DNA of 17,605 nt from JBMNTQ01 sp050945815 (GTDB taxonomy: Bacteria; Bacillota; Clostridia; Christensenellales; JBMNTQ01). The DNA is taken from NCBI GenBank assembly GCA_050945815.1, contig JBMNTQ010000023.1, positions 1-17,605 on the forward strand, read 5' to 3'. Below the pieces are notes generated by a model, which was given only the letters and a program-made list of their open reading frames with translations, was not told the origin of the DNA and made no database searches. Positions 6,732 to 14,412 of the stretch are shown here, piece after piece. The first letter of the stretch is position 1; each line of letters begins with the position of its first letter. The translations under genes were made by a program, and so were the position numbers.

Positions 6732-7845
6732 TGCTTTTGGGGTGATCTATACCGGTGAGAACAGTATAAGCCTGAAGGATTTGACGTACTCCCGGGCGGT
6801 GGCTGCGGTTCCTGTAGGCGGACGCTACCGAGCAATCGACTTTTTGATGTCCAACCTGGTCAATTCCGGGATTACCAATGTGGGTGTCATTACCCAACGC
6901 AATTATCATTCGCTTATGGACCATCTGGGCGCGGGGAAGGAATGGGATTTGAACCGCAAGCGGGACGGCCTTTTTATTCTGCCGCCTTTTGTAACCCGGG
7001 AGAATACGGGGTTTTATCGGGGGACTGCGGATGCGCTGAAAGGGATTATGGGTTATATTCGCCGCAGTTCACAGCGGTATTGTATTTTTATGGGTAGCCA
7101 TACCATTTATAATACGGCCTATGACGATGCGATTGGGGCGCACATTGAGAGCGGCGCGGACATCACGATGTTTTATGATGTGAAGGCTGAGCCGGAATCG
7201 GACGACTTTTTTGAGCGCATTTACATGACCATGGACGATACCGGCCGGGTGACGGATGTGGAAGTAAATCCCTTCGCGCCTTCTACGCAGAACGTTAGCA
7301 TGGATTGTTATATTCTGGAGAAAAATTTGCTGGAATACTTGGTAGAGGAATGTGTTTCCCATTCCCACTATGACTTTGTACGGGATATCATTATGGCTAA
7401 GCTGAAAGAGCTTCGAGTATTTGGCTATGAGCACAAAGGGTATGTGGGGCGGATTGATTCTTTGCTGGGATACTACAAGCTGAACATGGATTTACTGGAG
7501 AACGAGGTGCGCAACGATATTTTCTCGGAGAAATATCCGGTTTATACGAAGGTTAAGGACGAAGTGCCTGCTATGTATGGGAACAACGTCCGTGCCCAGC
7601 ACAGCATTGTTGCGGATGGTTGCATTGTGGAGGGAAATATCGAGAATTGTGTGCTGTTTCGCAACGTCCACATAGCGCCGGGGGCCACCCTCAAAAACTG
7701 TATTGTGATGCAGGCCTGTGAGGTGCAGGAAAATGCGGCGCTGGAGAATGTGATACTGGATAAGGCGGTGTTGGTCAAGCGGGAGCGCAGGTTGGTGGGA
7801 CAGCCCACTTTCCCCATCATCATCCGCAAAAATTCCATTGTATAG
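6721..7845 (+). CDS. glgD: Glucose-1-phosphate adenylyltransferase subunit GlgD (regulatory-type paralogue)
   Basis: A 374-residue paralogue of GlgC, typical of Bacillota. It keeps the fold (VPVGGRYRAIDFLMSNLVNSG; GTADAL; C-terminal hexapeptide repeats such as VRAQHSIVADGCIVEGNIENCV). It has lost catalytic features: there is no GGQGSRL nucleotide loop, and the GDHIY motif is replaced by GSHTIY, so Ser126 stands where GlgC has Asp128. The known role of GlgD in Bacillota is to boost or modulate GlgC in a heteromer. The ATG at 6721 lies inside the end of glgC, with GAGGGGGG (6705-6712) upstream, so translation is probably coupled. The glgA start is 54 bases further on. Confidence 0.95.
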   Translation: MLDNAFGVIYTGENSISLKDLTYSRAVAAVPVGGRYRAIDFLMSNLVNSGITNVGVITQRNYHSLMDHLGAGKEWDLNRKRDGLFILPPFVTRENTGFYRGTADALKGIMGYIRRSSQRYCIFMGSHTIYNTAYDDAIGAHIESGADITMFYDVKAEPESDDFFERIYMTMDDTGRVTDVEVNPFAPSTQNVSMDCYILEKNLLEYLVEECVSHSHYDFVRDIIMAKLKELRVFGYEHKGYVGRIDSLLGYYKLNMDLLENEVRNDIFSEKYPVYTKVKDEVPAMYGNNVRAQHSIVADGCIVEGNIENCVLFRNVHIAPGATLKNCIVMQACEVQENAALENVILDKAVLVKRERRLVGQPTFPIIIRKNSIV

Positions 7846-7899
7846 AATGTTTTTTGTCAAGATAGGTTGGGCACACCCGTTTGAAAAGGAGGGAGAGCA

Positions 7900-9333
7900 G
7901 TGAAAGTATATTTTGTGGCATCGGAAGGCGTTCCATTTGCCAAAACCGGCGGCTTGGCGGATGTTGTGGGCACGCTACCCAAGGCACTTGCTGCCCAAGG
8001 GGCGGATGTGGCCGTGATTTTGCCTAAATACCGGGAGATTACGGAGCGGTATGGCGGGCAGATCAAACACATCATGTATTTGTATGTCAATCTTGGATGG
8101 CGGCGGCAATATTGCGGCATTGAGACCCTTTGCCTGGATGGGATTGACTATTATTTCCTGGACAACGAGTTTTATTTTGGCCGAGACGGCCTGTATGGCA
8201 ATGGGGATGACGAAGGAGAGCGCTTTGGCTTCTTTTGCCGCGCTGTATTGGAGATGCTGCCCCATATCGGCATGCCGGACATTTTACACTGTAACGACTG
8301 GCAGACCGGGATGATTCCCGCGTTGCTGGAGATGCAGTATCGGCGTCAGTTTTACCAGTATTCCGCTTTGAAGACCGTCTTTACCATCCACAATCTTCAA
8401 TATCAGGGCATTTTCCCCTGGGGGTGGATTGCGGAGATGCTGGGCATTGAGGATAGGTATTTTACACCGGATGCTTTGGAATACTATGGGTGTATCAACT
8501 ACATGAAAGGCGGTATTGCTTTTTCGGATTATGTGACCACGGTTAGCCCAAGCTATGCTCAGGAGATCAAGGGGCCTTGGCAGGGAAAGCAGTTAGATGG
8601 CTTGATCCGCTCGCGGGGGGATGCGGTGGTGGGCATTTTGAATGGGATTGATTTACAGGAGTTTGACCCAAAGACAGACCCACACATCGCCCAGACGTAT
8701 TCTGCGGAGGAGTTGGATAAAAAGACGGAGAATAAATATGCCTTGCAGAGGGAATTGGGCCTTGTAGAGGGCGACGCGCCTTTGATTGCGATGGTGACGC
8801 GTTTCGTGCCGCAAAAGGGCATTGACCTGGTGGAATACGCCATGGATGATATTATGAAGACCGGCGCTCAGTTTGTTGTGCTGGGGATGGGCGACGCCCA
8901 GTATGTGGACTTTTTCCGCTGGGCTCAGTGGCGTTATGAAGGGAATTTTGCGGCGCGCATCGAAATGAACAATCCCTTGGCGCACAGGATTTATGCAGGA
9001 GCGGATATGCTGTTGATGCCTTCACAGTTTGAGCCTTGCGGCCTATCGCAGATGATTGCTATGCGTTATGGGACGTTGCCTATTGTACGGGAGACCGGTG
9101 GCCTGAAAGACACCGTTGAGCCATATAATCAATATACTGGTGAGGGAAACGGTTTTTCTTTCAGCACGTTCAATGCCCATGATATGCTGCATATTATTCG
9201 GTTGGCGCAGACCTGCTATGCAGATCAGGCTTTATGGAGACGCTTGCAGATCCAGGCGATGAACAGTTGTTTTTCCTGGGAGCGTTCGGCGGCGGAATAT
9301 ATTGCGTTGTATCATGCTGTTTTGGCAAATTAG
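7900..9333 (+). CDS. glgA: Glycogen synthase GlgA (ADP-glucose type, GT5)
   Basis: A 477-residue GT-B fold glycosyltransferase that adds glucose from ADP-glucose to the non-reducing ends of glycogen. The N-terminal domain has KTGGLADVVGTLPKAL (Lys15, ADP binding) and HCNDWQTG. The C-terminal domain has TRFVPQKGIDL (Arg301, Lys306) and PSQFEPCGLSQMIAMRYG (Glu378), followed by RETGGLKDTV. Length is normal for bacterial GlgA. The start is GTG at 7900 with AGGAGGG (7887-7893) 6 bases upstream; the first residues, MKVYFVASEG, match the family start well. It follows glgD by 54 bases without a terminator, so it belongs to the same operon. Confidence 0.97.
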   Translation: MKVYFVASEGVPFAKTGGLADVVGTLPKALAAQGADVAVILPKYREITERYGGQIKHIMYLYVNLGWRRQYCGIETLCLDGIDYYFLDNEFYFGRDGLYGNGDDEGERFGFFCRAVLEMLPHIGMPDILHCNDWQTGMIPALLEMQYRRQFYQYSALKTVFTIHNLQYQGIFPWGWIAEMLGIEDRYFTPDALEYYGCINYMKGGIAFSDYVTTVSPSYAQEIKGPWQGKQLDGLIRSRGDAVVGILNGIDLQEFDPKTDPHIAQTYSAEELDKKTENKYALQRELGLVEGDAPLIAMVTRFVPQKGIDLVEYAMDDIMKTGAQFVVLGMGDAQYVDFFRWAQWRYEGNFAARIEMNNPLAHRIYAGADMLLMPSQFEPCGLSQMIAMRYGTLPIVRETGGLKDTVEPYNQYTGEGNGFSFSTFNAHDMLHIIRLAQTCYADQALWRRLQIQAMNSCFSWERSAAEYIALYHAVLAN

Positions 9334-9405
9334 CAGCGTAGGGGCGCGGCGTGCCGGAGCAGGCGGGTATTTTGTGAGTTGAGCATTTGGTTTGGATGGC
9401 TTGGG

Positions 9406-9436
9406 GAAAAGCGGACGGGGGGGTTGGACGCTTTTC
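9406..9436 (+). repeat. Inverted repeat (stem-loop) in the glgA-glgP gap
   Basis: GAAAAGCG (9406-9413) is perfectly complementary to CGCTTTTC (9429-9436) across a 15-base G-rich loop. Beyond one mismatch, two further G-C pairs can form outside. There is no T-run after it, so it is more likely an RNA-processing or stability element than a terminator. No consensus promoter is evident in the 188-base gap. Confidence 0.5.
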
Positions 9437-9468
9437 GCCGGGCTGACAAACAGGAATAGAATGGTGAA

Positions 9469-9488
9469 GCTTGGGGATTTTCCCAGGC
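9469..9488 (+). repeat. Second stem-loop just upstream of glgP
   Basis: GCTTGGG (9469-9475) pairs with CCCAGGC (9482-9488), with one G-U pair and a 6-base loop. It lies 33 bases before the glgP start and outside its ribosome-binding site. It has no T-run. Confidence 0.35.
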
Positions 9489-9521
9489 TGAGACGCTGCG
9501 AATACGATGGGGAGGTATATT

Positions 9522-11954
9522 ATGGCGGCTTTGGAACAGCAACGCATTGAAGAGAGCATTCGAAAGAAACTTGTTTCAACCTATGGTACGACGTTGGAGG
9601 AGGCATCGAAGGCTCAAATTTATAATGCGGTAGCGATGTCGATAAAGGACCATATTATGTCCAGATGGGCGGCAGCTAATGTGGCCGTGGAATCACAGGG
9701 GAAGAAAAAGCTGTATTATCTTTCTGTGGAGTTTTTGATGGGCAGGGCTTTGTATAACAACATGGTGAATATGCTTAGGGACGAGGACTATAGGCAGGCT
9801 CTCGACAACATGGGCATTGAGCTGGAGGATATCTGTGAACAGGAAAAGGACCCCGGCCTGGGTAACGGCGGCCTGGGGCGGCTGGCGGCTTGCTTCTTGG
9901 ATTCGCTGGCGACCCTTTCTCTGCCTGCTGTGGGCTGCGGTATTCGATATGAATACGGGCTGTTTCGGCAGAAGATGGTGGACGGCGTTCAGACGGAGCT
10001 TCCGGATGAGTGGTTGATGGACGGCGGCAACGTTTGGGAAGTGGAACGGCCGGAGGATACAATGGAGGTAAACTTCGGCGGTACGATTCATGAGGAATGG
10101 GTGGATGGCCGGATGCATGTATACCATGAGGGCTACCATACTGTGCTGGCTGTGCCGTATGACATGCCGATTGTGGGCTATGATTCGCCGGTGGTGGACA
10201 CCTTGAAGCTGTGGAGCGCCCGCTCGCCGGTGCGCATTGATATGGACTATTTCTCCCGGGGGGAGTATACCCGTGCTATGGAAGAGCGGGCGTTGGGAGA
10301 GGTGATATCCAAGGTTTTGTATCCGGCGGATAACCATTATGAGGGAAAGGCCTTGCGCCTGAAACAGCACTACTTCTTCTCGTCGGCTACGATACAGTTG
10401 ATTGTGAAGGAACATAAGCGCACCTATGGCAACCTGCACAGCTTGCCGGAGAAGGTGGCTATTCAGGTTAATGATACGCACCCGGCTTTGGCGATGCCGG
10501 AGCTGATGCGTATTTTGATGGATGAAGAGGGGCTTGGATGGGATGAGGCTTTCGATATCACCCGGGCTACTTTTGCCTATACCAACCATACGGTGATGAG
10601 TGAGGCGCTGGAGAAATGGCCGGTGCCTTTGGTGCGGGACCTTTTGCCCAGGATTTTTTCCATCATCAACGCTATGAATGAGAAATATTGTCAGAGGTTG
10701 TATGCGCTATACCCCGGACAATGGGAGAAGATCAGCGATATGGCGATTGTTGCCAACAACGAAGTGCGCATGGCGAACCTTTGCATCATCATGGGGCATG
10801 CGGTTAACGGCGTTTCCCAGCTGCATGCGGATATTTTAAAGCGTGGGATATTCCGAGATTTTTATGTGCTGGAGCCGGCCAAGTTTTTGGGGATTACCAA
10901 CGGCATTACCCATCGGCGCTGGCTGATTGAATCCAACCGGGATTTGACCGGGCTGATTTGTGAGGCCATTGGTGATGGTTGGATTAAGCAGCCGGAGAAG
11001 CTTGAGGACTTGATGGCGCATATTGATGACTGTGCATTTTTAGAGAAATTTGACCAGGTTAAGAAGAAGAATAAGCTGCGGCTGGCTACGTGGATGCAGG
11101 ATAGGCAGGGTGTTTCTGTGGATACCCAGACTTTATTTGACGTACAGGCAAAACGTTTGCATGAATACAAACGGCAGTTGTTGAATATCCTGCATGTGTT
11201 GTATTTGTATGACCGGATTCGGGAGAACCCGGATATTGAGATGACGCCCCGCACGTTCTTTTTCGGCGCCAAGGCGTGGCCGGGCTACACTCGGGCCAAG
11301 CTGATTATTCAGCTGATTACGACTGTTGGTGCGATGATTGATAAAGACCCGCTGGTAAAGGGACGGCTGAAGGTTGTGTTTTTGGAGAACTACGATGTGT
11401 CGTCTGCTCAGATTTTGATTCCGGCGGCGAATGTGAGCGAACAGCTTTCTACTGCCGGGAAGGAAGCATCCGGCACCGGCAACATGAAATTTATGATGAA
11501 TGGCGCTTTGACTGTAGGCACTATGGACGGTGCTAATGTGGAAATATTTGAGCAGGTGGGCGAGGAGAATATTTTCATATTTGGTTTGCAGGCTGAGGAA
11601 GTGGAAGATATGCTGCTGCATGGGAGCTATCACCCCGGGGATATCTATGCGCAAAACAGGGAACTGAAGCAGGTGTTGGATCAGCTGATAGACGGGAGCC
11701 TGCCATTGCAGTTTACGGATATTTTCCGCTCGCTGATCTTCGGGGACGGCGGACAGGCGGATTTGTATTTCCTGCTGGCAGACTTTGACGACTATGTTGC
11801 GGCACAGCAGAAAGTTTCTGCCGCCTACCGGGATAGAGGCAGCTGGAACCGGATGGCTGCGATAAATACTGCGAAATCCGGCGTGTTTTCCAGCGATCGG
11901 ACGATTGCGGAATACAACGATTTGGTTTGGCATCTCAAGCCGCTTAGGATGTAA
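9522..11954 (+). CDS. glgP: Glycogen/maltodextrin phosphorylase GlgP (GT35)
   Basis: An 810-residue PLP enzyme that releases glucose-1-phosphate from the ends of glycogen. Family marks include KKLYYLSVEFLMGR, GNGGLGRLAACFLDS, FAYTNHTVMSEALE, RLHEYKRQLLN and KAWPGYTRAK. The PLP-lysine motif EASGTGNMKFMMNGALTVGT holds Lys656. No transmembrane or signal sequence is seen. The start is the ATG at 9522 because GGAGGT (9511-9516) precedes it; an in-frame ATG at 9507 would overlap that site and has none of its own. The 188-base gap after glgA contains two stem-loops, so expression may differ from that of the synthesis genes. Length fits the family's usual 800-840 residues. Confidence 0.97.
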   Translation: MAALEQQRIEESIRKKLVSTYGTTLEEASKAQIYNAVAMSIKDHIMSRWAAANVAVESQGKKKLYYLSVEFLMGRALYNNMVNMLRDEDYRQALDNMGIELEDICEQEKDPGLGNGGLGRLAACFLDSLATLSLPAVGCGIRYEYGLFRQKMVDGVQTELPDEWLMDGGNVWEVERPEDTMEVNFGGTIHEEWVDGRMHVYHEGYHTVLAVPYDMPIVGYDSPVVDTLKLWSARSPVRIDMDYFSRGEYTRAMEERALGEVISKVLYPADNHYEGKALRLKQHYFFSSATIQLIVKEHKRTYGNLHSLPEKVAIQVNDTHPALAMPELMRILMDEEGLGWDEAFDITRATFAYTNHTVMSEALEKWPVPLVRDLLPRIFSIINAMNEKYCQRLYALYPGQWEKISDMAIVANNEVRMANLCIIMGHAVNGVSQLHADILKRGIFRDFYVLEPAKFLGITNGITHRRWLIESNRDLTGLICEAIGDGWIKQPEKLEDLMAHIDDCAFLEKFDQVKKKNKLRLATWMQDRQGVSVDTQTLFDVQAKRLHEYKRQLLNILHVLYLYDRIRENPDIEMTPRTFFFGAKAWPGYTRAKLIIQLITTVGAMIDKDPLVKGRLKVVFLENYDVSSAQILIPAANVSEQLSTAGKEASGTGNMKFMMNGALTVGTMDGANVEIFEQVGEENIFIFGLQAEEVEDMLLHGSYHPGDIYAQNRELKQVLDQLIDGSLPLQFTDIFRSLIFGDGGQADLYFLLADFDDYVAAQQKVSAAYRDRGSWNRMAAINTAKSGVFSSDRTIAEYNDLVWHLKPLRM

Positions 11955-11968
11955 CGAATAAGATCGAA

Positions 11969-12007
11969 CAAAGCATCCCTTGCCCAAAACCGGTGCAGGG
12001 GATGTTT
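11969..12007 (+). terminator. Stable hairpin between glgP and the GH13 gene (terminator or attenuator)
   Basis: CATCCCTTGC (11974-11983) pairs with GCAGGGGATG (11995-12004), with one G-U pair. The outer CAAA/TTTG adds pairs around a bulged G. The downstream side is TTTGTGTGTG, a poor T-run, so termination may be partial. It begins 14 bases after the glgP stop and ends about 18 bases before the preferred GH13 start. Confidence 0.6.
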
Positions 12008-12024
12008 GTGTGTGGGGTATGGAT

Positions 12025-14037
12025 ATGAATGTGATGCATCATTCCCGCCTGGCACAATACAGACGACCCTTTGGCGCCTGCCATGTGGACCAGGAAGTGG
12101 GCTTGCATATTGTTGTGGCGGGAAAAAACCCTGAGGCCTGGGTGCTTTTGTATGGGCCGGACGGACGACAGAGTGAGATTCCGATGCAGACGCTGCGCCG
12201 GGAGGGGGAAACCTTTATCCTGGGCACGTCGTTTGTTGTGGAGCAAAGTGGGCTTTATTATTATTGTTTCCGTTTGCTGTGCGAGGGGAAGGAATATTAC
12301 TTGGGCTGTGAGGCGGGGAAAACCGGGGGCATCGGGAAGCTTTATGAGCATAGCGGGCCGCCCTGTTTTCAGATTACGGTTTATTGGCCTTGGGGGCAAA
12401 GCCCGCTGCGCAGCAAGAATATTTACCAGATTATGGTGGACCGTTTTCGAAGGGGCGATAAGGAAAATTGCTTGGCAGGGCTGGCGTATCACCGGAGCAT
12501 GGGGCGTCGTATGATTTTACATGAGGACTGGAATGAATCGCCCAATTACTTGCCGCTGCCTGGGGATATCCATTATGACCCTTGTGATTGCTTTGGCGGC
12601 GACTTGCGCGGTGTGATTAATAAGTTAGACTATATTCAGTCGTTGGGGACGGATATTATCTATTTTAATCCCATTTTTGAGGCGCCATCCAACCATAAAT
12701 ATAATACGGCAGATTTTCTGAAGATTGACCCGATGTTGGGGGGGGAGGCAGATTTTCGCGAGTTGTGCGAGAAGGCTTTGGATCGGGGGATGCGGGTGAT
12801 GTTGGACGGTGTGTTTTCCCATACCGGCGCAGACAGCGTTTATTTTAACAAGACCCGGGCATACGGGATGGGGGGCGCATGCCAGAGCATGGAATCGCCC
12901 TATTATAGCTGGTATACTTTCTATGATTATCCGCACACCTACCGGGGTTGGTGGGGGTTTGAAACGTTGCCTGAGACCAACGAAATGGACAAAGACTTTA
13001 TGGAGTTTATCATGTTTGGCAAGGAGAGCGTCGTGGGGCGGTGGGCGAGCTTCGGCGCGTCTCTTTGGCGGCTGGATGTGGCGGATGAGCTGCCGGATGC
13101 GTTTATTCGGACCTTGCGGCGGAATTTGAAGCGCCTGGCGCCTAAGGGGGCACTTTTAGGCGAGGTTTGGGAGGATGCTTCCAATAAATTTTCCCATGGG
13201 GAGAAGCGGCAGTATTGCATGGGCGAGGAGTTGGACTCGGTTATGAATTACCCGATGCGCAATACGCTGATTGCTTTTTTGCGCGGTGAACAGGATGCTT
13301 TTGCTTTGAAGGAAGAGATTATGAGCCTGTTTGAGAATTATCCGCGGGAGTTTTTTTATTCTTGCATGAACTTGACATCCAGCCACGATGTGCCACGGGC
13401 GCTGAGCGAGCTTTGCGGTGCGCCCCACCGCAACACATTGAGCCGGGAGCAGCAGGCGGAGGTCGTTTTTTCCGAGGAGGGACTGGGCTTTGGCAAGACG
13501 CTGCTGCGGCAGCTATTTGCAATGTTGTATGTTTTGCCCGGATCGCCCAGCATGTATTATGGCGATGAGGCGGGGATGCAGGGCATGGCGGACCCGTTTA
13601 ACCGGGGCACCTATCCGTGGGGCGCGGAGGATAGGGAATTGCTGGAATATGTGCGGACGTTGGGCAACGTACGCCGGCTGCCGGTGTTGCGGCAGGGGCG
13701 CTTTGTTTTGCATGCGGTGAACAAGGATTGTGTGGCGGTTGTGCGCTATATCTATGGCGGTTATGATGCGTTTGGAACACCGTCTCAGGACGCGCTGGCA
13801 ATTTTGCTGGTTAATCGCTGCGGGTATGGGCAGCGCATGGTGGTGGACTTGCGGCAGGTTTTTGAGGGCGCGGACGGGCAGGGATTGTTGACGCTGGAGA
13901 CCTTTGTTGCAGAGGGTCTTTTAGGCGACGATGGGATTACTGTAGACAGTGCGCTGTTGGACATGGAGGTTGAGGCTTATGGGATGCGGCTGTATTATGG
14001 AGAACTGCCTGCTTTGAGGAAAACTTCGTATGTATAA
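12025..14037 (+). CDS. GH13 family alpha-glucanase (neopullulanase/maltodextrin-hydrolase type), cytoplasmic
   Basis: A 670-residue glycoside hydrolase acting on alpha-glucans. Residues 1 to about 115 form a beta-rich N-terminal domain, followed by the GH13 barrel. The barrel has region I MLDGVFSHTG, region II WRLDVADE with nucleophile Asp351, region III LLGEVWED with acid/base Glu380, and region IV LTSSHD with Asp455. SVMNYPMRN and MYYGDEAGMQG are also typical. No signal peptide is present, so it probably trims intracellular glycogen or imported maltodextrins, perhaps opening branch points left by GlgP (inference from position in the glg cluster). Start choice: the frame is open from a TTG at 11980, but that stretch lies in a strong hairpin. 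The ATG at 12025 has GGGG 7 bases upstream, and the family-like sequence begins about there; ATG 12019 or 12034 remain possible. The exact specificity is not determined. Confidence 0.9.
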   Translation: MNVMHHSRLAQYRRPFGACHVDQEVGLHIVVAGKNPEAWVLLYGPDGRQSEIPMQTLRREGETFILGTSFVVEQSGLYYYCFRLLCEGKEYYLGCEAGKTGGIGKLYEHSGPPCFQITVYWPWGQSPLRSKNIYQIMVDRFRRGDKENCLAGLAYHRSMGRRMILHEDWNESPNYLPLPGDIHYDPCDCFGGDLRGVINKLDYIQSLGTDIIYFNPIFEAPSNHKYNTADFLKIDPMLGGEADFRELCEKALDRGMRVMLDGVFSHTGADSVYFNKTRAYGMGGACQSMESPYYSWYTFYDYPHTYRGWWGFETLPETNEMDKDFMEFIMFGKESVVGRWASFGASLWRLDVADELPDAFIRTLRRNLKRLAPKGALLGEVWEDASNKFSHGEKRQYCMGEELDSVMNYPMRNTLIAFLRGEQDAFALKEEIMSLFENYPREFFYSCMNLTSSHDVPRALSELCGAPHRNTLSREQQAEVVFSEEGLGFGKTLLRQLFAMLYVLPGSPSMYYGDEAGMQGMADPFNRGTYPWGAEDRELLEYVRTLGNVRRLPVLRQGRFVLHAVNKDCVAVVRYIYGGYDAFGTPSQDALAILLVNRCGYGQRMVVDLRQVFEGADGQGLLTLETFVAEGLLGDDGITVDSALLDMEVEAYGMRLYYGELPALRKTSYV

Positions 14038-14060
14038 GCAGCGTTTTTTGCAGGATACTA

Positions 14061-14089
14061 TTGAAAAACCGAGGCAATCCGTGTAGGAT
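14061..14089 (+). promoter_or_regulatory. Candidate promoter of the DUF1858 gene
   Basis: TTGAAA (14061-14066) and TAGGAT (14084-14089) are separated by exactly 17 bases, 41 bases before the ATG. No terminator is visible after the GH13 gene, so read-through is also possible. Confidence 0.5.
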
Positions 14090-14130
14090 ACAAATAGGCT
14101 TTGACAAAGAGTAAAGGAGTTGTGGACGAT

Positions 14131-14325
14131 ATGAAGATTACCAAAGATATGAAAATTTCCGATGCGCTGAAGGTTAATCCGGACCAGGTGGGCGGCGTGC
14201 TAATGGGCTTCGGTATGGGCTGCTTGGGTTGTGCAATGGCTTCTGGGGAAACCATCCAGGAGGCTTGCGGCGTGCATGGCATTGATGTGGATGAGTTGCT
14301 GACCGCCCTGAACAAATTGGTTTGA
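14131..14325 (+). CDS. DUF1858 domain-containing small protein with CxxC motif
   Basis: A 64-residue protein that is entirely one DUF1858 domain: MKITKDMKISDAL at the start, FGMGCLGCAMASGETIQEA in the middle, and HGIDVDELLTALN at the end. Cys31 and Cys34 form a CxxC, and Cys46 is nearby. The domain occurs alone or attached to redox proteins in anaerobes. It resembles the N-terminal part of iron-sulfur repair proteins of the ScdA/RIC type in its pattern of a short leader plus 'fGmxClgC'. Function is not established; a redox or metal-related role is inference from the cysteines and from the downstream flavodiiron protein. The ATG at 14131 has AAAGGAG (14113-14119) upstream. An in-frame TTG at 14101 and GTG at 14122 are less well placed. 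A strong terminator follows. Confidence 0.88.
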   Translation: MKITKDMKISDALKVNPDQVGGVLMGFGMGCLGCAMASGETIQEACGVHGIDVDELLTALNKLV

Positions 14326-14343
14326 CGGTGTTTGTCTGATGAG

Positions 14344-14385
14344 GCGGCCCGCTGTCCCGCAGCTTGGACGGCGGGCGCTGTTTTT
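14344..14385 (+). terminator. Rho-independent terminator between the DUF1858 and FprA genes
   Basis: The stem is GCG-(g)-CCCGC-T-GTCC (14344-14357) with GGAC-G-GCGGG-CGC (14366-14378), with one bulge and one G-U pair. TGTTTTTG follows. It should end most transcription from the DUF1858 gene. No good promoter is visible in the 34 bases before fprA, so fprA may depend on read-through or on a promoter I cannot recognise. Confidence 0.85.
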
Positions 14386-14412
14386 GACTATATATTTTAG
14401 AGGTGAGGGTTT

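Noticed and set aside
9424..9462. Possible glgP promoter (TTGGAC and TAGAAT)
   Set aside because: The spacer between the boxes is about 27 bases, far from the usual 16-18.
9693..10589. 298-residue open frame antisense to glgP
   Set aside because: It lies wholly inside a clear glgP reading frame, has a low-complexity His/Arg/Gln-rich translation and no ribosome-binding site. It is a by-product of strand-biased codon use.
11133..11987. 284-residue open frame antisense to the glgP 3' end
   Set aside because: It has the same composition as other shadows, no recognisable domain, and no promoter or ribosome-binding site.
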